DNA of 64,000 bases from Lactuca virosa (GCA_928212115.1 CAKMRJ010005523.1:147377389-147441388), one strand, 5' to 3'; shown: positions 11,036 through 22,830, counted from the first letter of the stretch. Notes: generated by a model from the sequence alone, not told the origin. Translations and numbers: made by a program.

Positions 11036-12110
11036 GCTCCTAGAATATCATACATAATCAATCCACTAATAACCATGAACACTCTTTCCTGGGCCAATCA
11101 GCCTCGACTGGAATACCAGGCATGCCTACGACGGGTCCGGTCATCCCTAAGATGGAATACCCTCGTATCACACATATGTTTGGCCCAATCAACCCTCGGG
11201 TTGGAATACCAAACATGTCAGGTCCAGTCAATCGTAGGGTCCGATCATCCCTAGGATGGAATACCCTAGATTGGAATACCACTGAATACATAACCCGGGT
11301 CTAAACTCATAACTTGAGATCCAAGGATCTATCCTTACGTCTCATCCAAAATCCTCTGATTTGTCACAACCGAGTGCAACTCCCCCGAATCTCACAACAC
11401 ATCCAATCCGAGTGCGCTCCTACCAGAGACATAACCAACACAATCCCTACGCCCACAACCTATGACTGGAATACCCTTACTCAGTCGTCAGCATAGGTTT
11501 TGATTACTCTGAGCCCACAACATGAGTCTGGTATGCCCTCTCCGGCCCTCAGCTCATGACTGGAATGCCCCCGATAACCTATCGACATCGCTGTCATCGC
11601 TACGGATGTCCAACTCTCCATCCTGGAGGTACTCACCTCCGCTATTCCCAAGAAGGCCTAATCAATGTCCTTCACAACACCAACAAGTGTCACAATGCTG
11701 AACCTCACCCTACACTATCCACTTGCAGAACAAGTTGCTACCCCGTAACACACATATAAACTCAGAACCTAATCATGAAACTAACGAAACCCATACAAAA
11801 TCTTCAGCATACTCCATCAGCATGTTCAATACTTGGGGCATATCTACTGATTGCTATAGCATAACAGCATACTCAATACCCACACATAGATCTACAAACA
11901 CATATAGAGTCTTCAGCATGACTGGACCGCCCCTACCTGGCCTTCAGCCTATCTGGCCCACTCCCCGAACCTACAGCATGTCTGGTCCGTCCTGACTGGG
12001 CCTACAACATGTCTGGACCGTTCTCTGGGCCTCCGGCCTGACTGGTCCGCCTCGCAGGGCCCTTAGTCTATCCGGACCGCCCTGGGTCTGTTGACCAAAA
12101 TCCTGAACCC
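11036..12110. repeat. Repeat-filled stretch replacing pol in element D
   Basis: Where protease, RT and integrase should be, there are loose repeats. 11100-11290 reuses the LTR phrases GGATGGAATACCCT and GGGTTGGAATACC; 11470-11580 has GACTGGAATGCC; 11920-12090 has about six units of the type CTGGTCCGCC...GGGCCT. No protein can be read. Either LTR-type repeats were copied inwards or pol was lost and slippage filled the gap. Confidence 0.65.
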
Positions 12111-12520
12111 GTCCTGGTGCCCCTCCCTAGATAGCCCGTTCTCCCCCACTTAGAGCACTAACCACTACCCGTTGATGGAGAACCAATACACGACTTAACC
12201 GTCCCAACCGAGTATTACCATTCTAAACTTTAGAGGGGTTAACCCACGCAAGACAATCCTCCTGATACGAAGTAACAAACCTCAAGAAAATCTGAATTCC
12301 CGCTGATGATCTCTGAATTTATGGATTACAATTGCTCGTCCTAGACTGGCGATTCTCTATCCTAACTCCTCATCCTCGAATGCATCTTAGGATCCTAACT
12401 ATTTACAATCCCCTGAAAATAATTTATCCCTAACATCTCCTATGTCCTAATAATTCATGCAGAAAGAAAATGAAAGCTCGTAATACGATTATAAACAAAT
12501 AGACAGGAGAAAAGACATAC
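12111..12520. other. Non-coding stretch of element D downstream of gag
   Basis: No gene seen. Just after the linker that normally joins gag to protease (12560-12521 on the minus strand), GTATGT appears at 12520-12515, the same donor-like sequence as in element C at 26829. The protease that should follow is deleted. Confidence 0.5.
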
Positions 12521-12908
12521 CGGTCGCCACATCAGGTACTGTCCTGGCCTCCTCGACTGTAAGCTAGAAGGCGCGTCCTTGAGCCTTCGGAGGCTCTGCT
12601 CTACCCTGACCCCCACCAGTAATCCTCAGGGTGGCCGACGCTGGAGCCTGCACCGGCCTGGCAGCTAGTAGGGGACACTGGGCCTTCATATGGCTCATCT
12701 GCTCACAATGGTAACAAATCCTGACACCAGCCGCTGGAGTCTTCTGCCTACAATCCTTCGTGATGTGACCCTCCTTGCCACACTTGTGGCATCCTGAAGA
12801 AGATCGGCAAACCCCATCATGTACCTTGCCGCACTTTCCACAAGTACGACCCCCCTGACTCTCCTGTTTGTAACCAGCGGCCCTAAACCGTTTTGGCGCA
12901 GGCTGTGA
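12521..12908 (-). pseudogene. gag zinc-knuckle region and protease linker, element D
   Basis: In the same minus frame as gag, after a TAG at 12911-12909, the reading continues with three zinc-knuckle-type motifs: CGKCGKVHDGVC, CHKCGKEGHITKDC (a perfect C-x2-C-x4-H-x4-C) and CYHCEQMSHMKAQC. These bind retroelement RNA in Gag. Another TAG replaces a Gln just before LTVEEARTVPDVATG, the usual linker to the RVP_2-type protease. Two nonsense changes, so the region is dead as it stands. Confidence 0.85.
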
Positions 12909-13766
12909 CTACGTCGGGGCCTGCCTCTGCTCTCTCAGCTGAAGCTCAATCTCCAACTCTCTCCGCCTGGCGGCCTCCTGTAACTCTAGCAAGGTATCAC
13001 ATCTCTGTGTGGACACGACCTGTCTGATGTCCGTCTTGAGCATGCTCAGATATCGGGTCATCTGAGCCTGCTCTGAAGCAAACTCAAGGAAAAACATCGC
13101 CCTCTCAGTAAACTTGCAGGTGATCTCCGTCACCGACTCTGCATCGTGTCGCAGATCCAAGAACTCATACGCTAGCCTCTCCCGCTCAACCCGCGGGACG
13201 TAACGGGTACGGAACATATCCCGAAATCGATCCCAAGTAACCGCAACGCGCTGCTCATCCGAATATGATCCAGTAATCAACCTCCACCAATCCTTTGCTC
13301 CGAACCTCAGCAGGTTCAGAGCACACGTGACCTTTTGGTCAGCAGGATATGAACATGTGAAGAAACATCCTTCCACGTCGGATAGCCACCTCATGGCTAT
13401 GATCGGATCCTGAGTACCATCAAATGTCGGGGGCTTCGTGTTATCGAAGTCCCGGCACTGAAAAGCTCGCCCGACTCCCAACCCTGCCGCCGATACAGTT
13501 GTTGTGGCTGCGGCGGCAGCCGCCTCAGTGAGGGCTGCGTATCTGTCATCAAAGTACTCCATCATAGCGAACTTAATAGTCCCAAACAACTCCGGAATCT
13601 GACCCCGGACAATCTCGACCACCTCCTCGCGGATGATCTCCCTGAGCCGATCCTCTGTCAACACCGGCTCCTCCTGACCGATAATCTCAGGCGCCGCTGG
13701 GGCCTCCCGATCACCCTGTCCGGACCCTGATCCAGATCCAGTCACGAAACACCTCGTAACCACCAT
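12909..13766 (-). CDS. gag: Ty3 gag (N-terminal and capsid part), element D
   Basis: The frame is open from 13910, but I prefer the Met at 13766 (residue 49 of the open frame) because MVVTRCFVTGSGSGSGQG matches the Met-x-Thr-Arg start of the C gag at 25678. About 285 residues follow: a Gly/Ser-rich start, an acidic amphipathic stretch (RLREIIREEVVEIVR), an Ala-rich linker, then the Retrotrans_gag domain with RWLSDVEGCFF, AKDWWR and FRTRYVPRVERERL. It ends with a Glu/Arg-rich helix and a premature TAG just before the zinc knuckles. This is the longest intact reading frame in the window. Confidence 0.85.
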   Translation of the reverse strand: MVVTRCFVTGSGSGSGQGDREAPAAPEIIGQEEPVLTEDRLREIIREEVVEIVRGQIPELFGTIKFAMMEYFDDRYAALTEAAAAAATTTVSAAGLGVGRAFQCRDFDNTKPPTFDGTQDPIIAMRWLSDVEGCFFTCSYPADQKVTCALNLLRFGAKDWWRLITGSYSDEQRVAVTWDRFRDMFRTRYVPRVERERLAYEFLDLRHDAESVTEITCKFTERAMFFLEFASEQAQMTRYLSMLKTDIRQVVSTQRCDTLLELQEAARRRELEIELQLREQRQAPT

Positions 13767-14530
13767 TCTGAAATATAACAGGAAGATATCAGGCAATCCG
13801 CACAAATAACTGGGAACTAACTCCCTACCAAACCCTAGGGGTTGTGACTTCCTTGCTACGCGTATGGGTCCTGTGCTTTCAGTAGTACGGGCCCATACTA
13901 CCTTCCACACCTACCCATATTTGTCTCAAGTATCACTACAACACCCTAACCTAATATATATCATAGCGAGCACTCAATCCTCACTCCTAGAGGATTTCTA
14001 AACTATCCCATAACTGACCTATCGGCCTCTCTCTACCCACCCAACCATGAAACTTCCACAAACCCTGCAGCACTAGTGTATGCTAGCCATACATAACGAT
14101 GGACCCTATAGACTTTCGAATATCCAATCCTACCCTAAGCTCTAATCAATAAGAACAGAAAATAAGGCTAAATCAAACATTCTCAGGCTATAAGATCTTA
14201 ATTATGTACGACCGTGATGCATACACTAAACAACTACAGTAATGATGTCAATTTCATATAAGGAAAACCCTAGGTTATTAGGCATCATACAATCAGGCAA
14301 TTCTATCATGCAATTCCTGAAGATCCCTAGCCTAGTACTAGCATGATGTTCTAACACATTGCAATATCAAATAATTGTATGGTATTTTAGGATCTACTTA
14401 CTGGCTCCGTCTGATCGTACACTTCGCATCCTCCTTTCTTATTTTGAAAACCTTTTAAGAAATCATTTTGAAAATCTTTTCTTGGTTTGAGACTGGATTC
14501 ACACGAATGTTCCACCAATTCACTCAAACC
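13767..14530. other. Untranslated leader of element D
   Basis: Between PBS and gag; no ORF of the GDPYYPN type seen in L, A and B. Nothing else recognised. Confidence 0.6.
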
Positions 14531-14545
14531 AAGGCTCTGATACCA
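14531..14545 (-). other. Primer-binding site of element D
   Basis: On the minus strand TGGTATCAGAGCCTT begins three bases inside the LTR boundary at 14549; it is complementary to the initiator tRNA-Met 3' end. Confidence 0.92.
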
Positions 14546-15769
14546 ACTTGTAACACCCATAAAATTTGAGCCAATTTAAAACTTTTAAATCATTTAAAAC
14601 CATTCATTTATTACAATTAGTTTTCAAAATAGTTTAAACATCAGAGTTCCCAGAAATCATATTCATCAATCGAGGAAGTGTACAGTCACGCCTTCGCCTT
14701 CCCGCGGTCATCCGTTGCGCCTGAAACAATAATCGATAAATGTAAGCTTGAAGGCTCAGTGAGTTACCCCCAAAATACCCATACACACAAAAATACACAT
14801 ATAATAACAAACAAAATACTATGGGTCCAATTATCCGTCGGGATGGAATACCCCAGGCCCCTCAACCATCGCGTTGGAATGCCAACATACTATGGGTCCA
14901 ATCAACCAGCGGGTTAGAATAGCCCAGGCCCCTCAACCATCGGGTTGGAATGCAACGTACTACGAGTCCAATCATCCACGGGATGGAATACTCTCGGCCC
15001 ACAACCATCGGGTTGGAATGCCCACACACTACACACATAGCACAGATACTATGGGTGCAATCATCCGTCGGGATGGAATACCCCAGGCCCCTCACCCATC
15101 AGGTTGGAATGCAAACATACTAGAGTCCAATCATCCTCGGGATGGAATACTCTCGGCCCAAAACCATCGGGTTGGAATGCCCACAACAAATCAAACATGT
15201 GCACATATCTCAAATAATCATGTAACAGACTATAAAGATAACATACTAGGGTCCTATCATCCTCGGGATGGAATACCCTCAACTACCAGTCAATCATGTG
15301 CACACATAACATGTAATATCCTACCAGCATACAGACAGTCAGACCAACTATAGGTCTCTAAGCATAACCACATCCTCTCTATCAGGATACCGATCTATCA
15401 TACCATACCAACATATAACCATCCTGTCTACCAGAATACCGACCTAACAGATCATACCAACATACGACCATCCTGTCTACCAGGATACCGATCTAACATA
15501 CCATAACAATATCAATTCCAAATACAAATCAAAGGGCCGTCCTTGGTTCCTTAGACCCTTGAGTACAGTGAGGATAACTCACCTCGCAACTTTCGATTCG
15601 AAATACAAGATCAACCTCTCGGATCACCAACACGAACTCCACCACCTATAGTTACCATCAAACCATGTTCATAAATTTCCAATTTCCCAAAATACCCCAA
15701 GAGTCTAATATCACCCTCGGTCAAAGTCAAAGTGAACTATCAAGGTCAACAGTCCATGTTGACATCAGC

Positions 15770-16065
15770 TCGTTGAGTACCCTCAGCTACTCGTCGAGTT
15801 CCTGGCATGACTCGCCAACTCGCCGAGTCACTTGAGTGACTCGTCGAGTTCCTAGTGTCAGTGGCCGTAACTCCTTGGCCAACTCGCCGCGTTCATACGT
15901 GTCCAAAGGTTGGGAAAACCTTAGCCGAATCGCCGAGTCACTCGACTGACTCGCCGAGCTCACGACAACCTTCATCGGACTCGCCGAGTTGTTCATCCAA
16001 CTCGTCGTGTACATGACTATCTTCATATGACTCGCCGATTCGACCTTGTGACTCGCCGAGTCCCT
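15770..16065. repeat. ACTCGNCGAGT palindrome cluster, transcribed part of right D LTR
   Basis: About ten copies or near copies, with one more unit (around 16035-16060) than the left LTR. The central base varies while the arms are largely kept. Confidence 0.85.
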
Positions 16066-16610
16066 TCAACACTTCAACCATACATATGCTTTTTAAGTCA
16101 TGGAAAGGCTCCATATTGCAGATCTAAGCTCCCAGGGCATGATTATCACATAAAGTTGCAACCTTTACGTGCATGCAAGGCTCTATAGGCTTAGAATGTC
16201 AATCCCAAGCTTACAATGGGGTTTATCTTCAACATGGAGGGTTCATGCTTGCTAAAGCTGGAGACTTTATGGCTCTAGAGTCCAAGATGAGCTCAGATCT
16301 GAAGTTGCGACTTCAGATCCTAGCCCATACCCGAAATTGGTTATCACCCATGTTATAAAAGCCCTAATCTTCAACATGAACAGATCTAGGAAGAACAAGG
16401 TCAAGGTAACAACTTGTTACCTTCAAATGATGCTAAACTGAGGTAGACTTCAGATCCCCAAATGTTCTTGCCTCCAACTTCTTGATCTTCAAACTTTTAG
16501 CAACAAAATCTTCTTTCCAAGCTTGAAATTCACACTAATATGGAGCACACACACGAATCAGGGTTTCTGGACTCTCAAGAGGCAGTAAAGGGAGGCTAAG
16601 TGGAAAAAGA

Positions 16611-16765
16611 TCCTTTAAATAGGGTGCAAAACCCCAGAAATTAGGGTGTCATCCTCCAGCTCCTACTCGTCGAGTCCCTTCTTGGACTCAGCGAGTAGGT
16701 CACTTAAGTACGTGGTCTAACCCGCTGCTACTCGACGAGTCAGGCCACCAACTCGTCGAGTAGAC
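16611..16765 (-). promoter_or_regulatory. TATA-like box with upstream ACTCGNCGAGT cluster, right D LTR
   Basis: Reading the minus strand, CTCGTCGAGT or ACTCGNCGAGT copies at about 16765-16750, 16742-16730, 16698-16685 and 16675-16663 are followed about 42 bp later by CTATTTAAAGGA. Element C has the same order with a 41-bp gap. Promoter function is inferred from position. Confidence 0.65.
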
Positions 16766-16822
16766 CTTAAAACCATGATAATTTCTAACTATAAATTCAT
16801 ACTTGGGAATCGGGGCGTTACA

Positions 16823-16827
16823 CATCA
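16823..16827. other. Target-site duplication of element D, right copy
   Basis: CATCA, identical to 8350-8354. Confidence 0.9.
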
Positions 16828-17058
16828 AGGGGGAGTATTGTGAAGTTTATTCTTCGGGCGCTTCTCACCCTTAATGGGTTTTATAATCATTTTTTGATTA
16901 TAAAAAGGGGGAGAATGATGGGTATTCGAAGCGAGTTTTTCGGGTATACTTTTGCGGATTTGAAGACCGGTGTTACTTCGAGGGGGAGTTTGATCTTGAT
17001 CACGCGAGCTCGTTGGATATTGAAGTCGGACATCCAATCCTAACTTTGAGGGGGAGAA
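16827..17058 (+). other. Four polypurine tracts of element S
   Basis: AAGGGGGAG (16827-16835), AAAAAGGGGGAGAATGA (16902-16917), GAGGGGGAG (about 16980-16988) and GAGGGGGAGAA (17048-17058). Only the last abuts the LTR. Multiple PPTs upstream of the 3' LTR are a described Sirevirus feature; here they set the family and strand of S. Confidence 0.75.
16879..16905 (+). other. Perfect stem-loop between polypurine tracts of S
   Basis: An 11-bp stem (TTTTATAATCA with TGATTATAAAA) closes a loop of five T. The 3' arm runs straight into the second polypurine tract. Confidence 0.75.
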
Positions 17059-17142
17059 TGTTATGGTGCAAAGTCACGCATGGATGTGGCTTACCCTTAT
17101 TGATGTGTAAATGAGTTGTCTTTCCTATAAATAGGAAGTGAG
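17059..17142 (+). repeat. 3' LTR of element S, left part
   Basis: Begins TGTTATGGTGCAAAG right after the last PPT, contains a TATA-like CTATAAATAGG (about 17126-17136) and is cut by Copia copy 1 at 17143. It continues at 24598. Confidence 0.7.
17138..17142. other. Target-site duplication of Copia copy 1, left
   Basis: GTGAG, repeated at 24593-24597 directly after the right LTR. Confidence 0.93.
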
Positions 17143-17894
17143 TGTTGGGTTATGAGCATTCTAACACTCATAAGTGTACATGCAACCCTAAATACCTTGG
17201 ATCTATGTTTTCTCTATTATACATACAATTATGAACATCCAAGGTATTATCCTAATCTAGCATACAAAATAATAAATATAACAAGATAGAATACATACCT
17301 CTTTGATGTAGAATGTCTTCATGAAGATTGAGTGCCTAGTGCCCCAAGTGTGACACCTCAAATGGTTCACACAACACCAAATACACTTGGAATAACTTGA
17401 GAGAAACTTGAACACTCCTTGAAATCGTCTAGCCCTCACACTCACACATTAGTGCACGATTTCTTGAGCCATGGGATTCTTTTATATGGTGGCTATTAGG
17501 GTTACACCATGTAACTCATAACTTTACCCATTCCTTATGCTCCATGGATTTTAACCTCCATGGAGTATCCATGGGTCACCCCATGGACTTAGTCCAACAT
17601 AAGGAATCTTGGATCACAAGCCCACATATATAAGAATGAATGATTTACACAATCAACCATATATTTAATTAGTCTCCTTTTGATCACTTAATTAATTCCA
17701 AATTAATTCTTGATCAATACTAATTAAATAACCTTATTAATATATTAGAACTTATAATATATTAACCAACCTTAAGTGTTATTTCTCTCATTATAGTCTA
17801 TCCAAATGCATGATGCCATGCAACCCAAATGGACCATGCCGGGTCGGGTCAAGTCTTACCAATTATAGTTATGGACTTAGACATTAATCCAACA
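17143..17894 (-). repeat. 3' LTR of Copia copy 1
   Basis: On the minus strand TGTTGGATTAATG...AACCCAACA. A TATAAAA box lies at 17486-17480 (minus), with several CCATGG words 60-130 bp upstream of it. Confidence 0.93.
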
Positions 17895-17910
17895 GTCTCC
17901 CACTTGGATA
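17895..17910 (-). other. Polypurine tract of Copia copy 1
   Basis: Minus-strand CCAAGTGGGAGAC abuts the 3' LTR; the same tract precedes the 3' LTR of copy 2. Confidence 0.88.
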
Positions 17911-20900
17911 AGTCTAAACCTATTATTGCGTATGACTTCAGGAACCGATCAGCAATTGTAGCTCTCAAAAGCTTCTGTCGAACTCTGACCTTGTCGATGA
18001 ACTCTGACCTTTGTCAATGACTTGTCCATTAGATAAGGGATCATATATTCCTCCATTCTAGATATCATATGGACTGAGACATGGATTATCAACCATTCTC
18101 TCTGTCCATTTGTTGTTTCCCGATTTCCGATTCATGATGACTGACTGATTGAACAAATCAAATCAGTCCTGGCTTGGCCAAGCACTCACATGTATCATCT
18201 TTAAATCATCGAGGGGGCCACATATATCGCTTTATCCCGAAGGTAAAAGGAATGGATAAACTTCGACTCATATGGCTTGTTCTACTACTTGTTGAATCAT
18301 ACACAAAGGCACGTTTTATAACATCGAGTTACCAATGCGTTTTCGTGCAATCAATGTATAACCAACTCATAGTAACAACTCATATCTCTAGGTTTGAAGA
18401 ATATAAGATATTATCGTCTCATGATCACTCGTGATAAAATCCATGAAGTGATTCAAATGAGCGCGGGTTGAATCCAATACTCAGAACTTATGAGCACTCA
18501 TGAGTGTTGTAGCACCACTTTGTCCACCAACTTGGACCTCTACAAACCAACCCATGACAGTCTTGATTCATATCTACTTCCAACATATGACCGACTGTGG
18601 ATGGTTTGAATAACTTAATCATTCAGGAAGAGCGACTTAGTTATTCTGGAAGTCAAAACATGCAAAGTGAAACACAAGAATAAATGAATCAAATATGGTA
18701 TCAAACCCTATGAATATAAATAAACACTTTTATTTATCACCATACTGATTACTCATTATTCATTGTTTCGGTTTTATCAACTTTATACTTGAATTTAAAT
18801 ACACTATGTTTTCTAAACACTAGTCATGCCATACACCAAGTATGCATACTATGTTTGTCTATGATCTTTACTTTGTAAAATAGATCAATTGAACATCACT
18901 CCAATGATCCTCTTTTCATAGTCCCAAATCCTTACTGCAAATGCAAAATTCCAAATTCATGCCATTTACTGAAATCTGTTAGATTCTAAACTTATATGCA
19001 TTGACCCTCTTAATGATTATGCACAAAGTCAGAAAGACTTGACAACAATCATTACAGAGCATTCCAAAGGAGATCAGCTCCTTGGAAACATCATTCTTTC
19101 ATTAAGTTTCCTAATCTTACACAGATTGAATAATTTCTAACTTTGAAACATTTCCATATTCCATTTTGACTATCACTTCTGAACAAGAGTTGCCTCCTTA
19201 CAGATTATGTCAATATGGTCCTTCCAGAATTAACATTATACTTCCAACTGTCCTTGAGCAACCAATCTTTGGTAAACCTTAGATTGTCCTCGACAATTGC
19301 TTAATCATTTTAGTCATATCCAATTCTAGACCTTTTCCCTTCATAATGCCCTAGGCATTTGGAAAATTTTAGAAAGGATGAATATAGCACATGTAATCGA
19401 TCCTATATCCGAAGCATATGGGACACGATTCATGATGTCTCACATAAAGACTAAACCAGTCTTTTGCTATAATATTTCCATTTCAATTTGCCAAGTTCTC
19501 AAAATTCAGATTATGAAAAGGGATGCCGTAATCATAATCGAATTTTAGAACGCAAATAATGGACCCATATATAGAATTTCCTTATGTTGAGCCATTCCAA
19601 CATGAAATTCATATATATATCCTTGATTAAATACGATTAAAATCTCAATCTAAGCTTTTAGAATTGAAATGAAGTATAATTTCCTCTCCCTTAATTATAG
19701 CAAAACAACTTTTTCAACCCCTGCAACCTCACGAATTGAAACTTTTGTTTTCTATAATTAACATTGCTAACTTGCAACCTTTGTCATAATTATCATGCTC
19801 CCACTAACATGATGATTATTAGCATAACACTTATGATCCCACTAGCTTTGACATGTAGTCAGAAATCAGCTGACTTTCTTACCAAAGTTCAGATTTCTGA
19901 TACTAGATTGTTTTGATAAAACTTTATCAAAATCATACACCTCTCTTAGATAGCTCACATGTGTGTATAAAAAATTTTAGAACTATGAAAAGGGATGCCG
20001 TAATCATAGTCTCAATTGTTTAGACCTTTGCCACTTCTCACAAGTCCATGTTAGTGTGCCGGTAAACCACACACGCTCCACTAACGACTTTGAGAATGCA
20101 AATATCACAATTGCTATCTAGCTAAAATCTACTTAGTGAAAGTGTTTCCTCACCATCATTTTCATGAATCGGAGAGAAACCTTATGACACTTAGATTTAA
20201 TAGTGTATGTGTTCTTATCCATGTGAATTTGTCAAAACCATAATCACAAGACAAGGTTAGTGACAAATCCAAACTCATATTGATTAAACTTGTGCAATCT
20301 TAAATTCTTGCCATTTGGCAGCTCAGGTGCCTGCCATTGCTTCCAAGTAGTTGTGCAACCAATTGAGAACTCTCAGAACTCCTATGCAAAGCCAACTTGA
20401 ATAGGTACAAAAATTTCAACACGATAGGTTATAAACCTCAAGTCGTGTGCTAGTGAAGGACTTTAGGTTTTATTCTTGATTAAGTCTTGAAAACTTTCAA
20501 GAGCTTTAAGACTCCCACTGTCCTCTTGACATATAAGACTCCCTTGTCAAATATTCAAGAGATAGTGCGGATTCTTTATCAAGACTAACACTTTACACAA
20601 TTGGCCTAAGTTGGTCTCTGTTTTATCCAAAACATCACAACTTACCAATTTCAAATGTACAAGAGTAGATAACCTTTTACTCTTACATTTGACTAGTGTT
20701 AACAAACCCTCTTTAAGATATGTCACTTAAGTTACAATCTTGGAGTATGACTCTAAGAATTGTTTTGGAACGAAGTATGACTCATCTTTTTGATTTAACC
20801 ATTTCAACAATTCATGACTCCTCTTCTTAGTCATAAGAATGCACTAAGATGACTTTAGAGGACCAATTGTGATATGGTATCTTAATCATTAAGATGATCA

Positions 20901-20990
20901 TAAACATGATACTAAAGTACTCTCCCATCTTTTCAGATTTGAGAAACTTTATCTTTCTGCCATACTTTGATTCTTCTTATTCGTTCTGTC
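17911..20990. other. Degenerate pol-derived core of Copia copy 1, 3' half
   Basis: No readable gene on either strand. Two copies of GGGATGCCGTAATCAT (near 19521 and 19988) and one copy of the GTGTGCCGGT...CCACACACGCTCC module (about 20055) are dispersed here. RT and RNase H motifs could not be recognised; the equivalent part of copy 2 is 59.9-62.9 kb. Confidence 0.5.
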
Positions 20991-21011
20991 TCACATTGAA
21001 ACTTCTCCATG

Positions 21012-21239
21012 CTACAGACTTATACTTAAACTTATAGTATAACCATATTTACTGAACTTAAGTAAATCATGACGAATAGTCTTCTTGATCTTTTGTGGTG
21101 GACTTGACCAGTGCACAAGAATGTGTACTCGATCCTTAGTCCTTTCCTTATTCACATAAGGAATTAGTCTTAATTTTCCAAGCTGAAAGTTCTCATTCAT
21201 CATACTATACAACTTGCATGATTCCAAGTTTCGGTCCAA
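21012..21239 (-). pseudogene. Possible integrase-region relic of Copia copy 1
   Basis: The minus frame contains MDRNLESCKLYSMMNENFQ and, near its end, KFSKYGYT. The latter resembles the DDFSRYGY-type segment that opens the Copia integrase core. The corresponding place in copy 2 (59.70-59.90 kb) also reads a KFSKYGYT-like phrase and a GEYF-type phrase further on. No catalytic triad can be assembled. Low certainty. Confidence 0.3.
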
Positions 21240-21609
21240 TTGAACCTTGGGTGATGAGAATCTTTCCTTATTTGGTAATATTAGACACTACCACAACCGA
21301 AAGAATCAAATCCATTTTTCCAATATTGCTATCAATGGAATCTTATAAGCAACAACTTTTCACAAATGCCATTGTAAGGATACTTAAAATAAATAAAATC
21401 AAAACCTTTTTCTTTTATTTTAAAACTTTGCGGAAAAACTTATCCTTACAATCCATATGAAAACCTTGTTGTTATCTATTCCTAAGCAATATAAATATCA
21501 TAACTCTTAAGTAATAGCCCAAAATTCTGATCACCGAACCATGCGACTGAAATCCATCTTCGCGATCAGAATCAGCATGTACTTAATAGAGTTAGACAAT
21601 GGACTTTAC

Positions 21610-22150
21610 CTGAAGTAGAGCCAAACTTATTGACTTTAACATCCTTAGGTAAATTTGGCAGCTTCGTAACCAATGCCTGGCAATAGTTACCTATGAACCC
21701 TTGATAATGGGACTATCTCAGACTTCTCCTCTCTCTTTACCATTGGGTCAACCGAGTTGACTATGGCCGATCCCTTTCCATTGGGAAGAGAGAGTTTTAC
21801 TGGATATCCAATGTCATCATTGTCAATGTCCATAGCGTTTTAGGAAGTTGATCTTAGCAAATAGATAAGATCATTAAGGGTCTTGTCTTAGTCTGTTTCA
21901 TAGGATTCCCAAAAGAACTCACTATGTGACTTAGAAAGTAGTTGAGCCACCAACTTTCTCAAGACTTTGACACCCAACTCTCCCGGCTTGTCAATATGTG
22001 ACTACATCTCCAAGATGTGATCACACCTAGACCTTGCCTTGCCAATAGGGCTTGAGTGACCTTAAACTTTTTAGGAACTTGTGGGTTAGGGAGAATAATT
22101 GGAGGAGGTGAAGAAGTATGATATCCATGGGACATCATCTTCATTTAGGA
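21610..22150 (-). pseudogene. gag relic of Copia copy 1
   Basis: The minus frame 22144-21959 reads PQVPKKFKVTQALLA, a phrase typical of UBN2-type Copia gags. It is followed at 21850-21610 by the MDIDNDDIG-type segment and the remains of a zinc knuckle that is clearer in copy 2 (58863-59102). Several frameshifts. Gag would package element RNA, but this copy cannot make it. Confidence 0.55.
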
Positions 22151-22568
22151 AAGCTTGTTTCAAGAGATTTGGGAAGATCATAAATGTCTAGACCAGACAT
22201 CTTTTTGGGAGATATTCAAGATAGTTGATTTAAAGTCCTTAATATGACACCCAATATGAAATATTAAGGCTAGGACCCAACAAACTATTTTATAACTTAG
22301 AAGAGGGATGCCGTAATCCAAGCTATAAAATATTTGAAGGTAGGTGAATGACGATTCACCAATTTCCACCATGAAAAACGAAATAATTTATTAGGTTTTA
22401 ATTGGATTTGAAAGTCCTAGATCTTTGAGATTCATTGAACTGTTCAAAGGCATGTTTCAATCTCGAGTGTGCCCTTCAGGTTTTGTGACTGGGATGCCGA
22501 GGATCACAAAACAAGGTGTGAATAACCATGCAAATATACTTGGTACCCTTAATATTTACCCCTTAATC

Positions 22569-22685
22569 AGTGTGTCGGTTACCCACACACGCTCCACCGA
22601 TACTATGATAAATATTAACTTACCCTTTGCCTACCTTGTTAAGTCCAGGTTAGTGTGCCGGTTAACCACACACGCTCCGCTAACG
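22569..22685. repeat. Two GTGTGCCGGTTAACCACACAC modules, Copia copy 1
   Basis: Near-palindromic 21-mers with a GGTTAACC-type core and GTGTG/CACAC arms, each followed by GCTCCRC, at about 22569 and 22655. Related modules: about 20055 in this copy, and 45967, 46045 and 60706 in copy 2. Confidence 0.7.
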
Positions 22686-22830
22686 ACTTAAGCAAAGTGC
22701 AAAGTGTAATTTCATGGGTTAGCACCAAATTCACATTTTCCTAAGTAACTAAGATTGGGTATTAATAAGAGTTTAGTTACTTAGTATTTATCATTAATAC
22801 TTTTAATGAAAGGAGAATTATAGTCCTTGT

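Larger units (their letters stand above)
8355..16822 (-). mobile_element. Element D: internally deleted Ty3 retrotransposon, minus strand
   Basis: 8468 bp flanked by CATCA duplications. The LTRs are 2236 bp (left, 3') and 2274 bp (right, 5'). On the minus strand the order is 5' LTR, PBS, gag, zinc knuckles, a repeat-filled stretch, the integrase C-terminus and PPT, 3' LTR. Protease, RT, RNase H and the integrase core are missing, so D could move only with enzymes from a relative such as C. The right LTR carries about 48 bp near 14590-14640 that the left one lacks, and scattered substitutions separate the LTRs. Confidence 0.92.
14549..16822 (-). repeat. 5' LTR of element D
   Basis: 2274 bp, TG...CA bounded, same family as 8355-10590. 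A TATA-like CTATTTAAAGGA lies on the minus strand at about 16622-16611. One palindrome cluster is upstream of it (16663-16765) and a second downstream (15770-16065). The tandem arrays at 14826-15290 and 15370-15505 repeat those of the left LTR. Confidence 0.92.
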
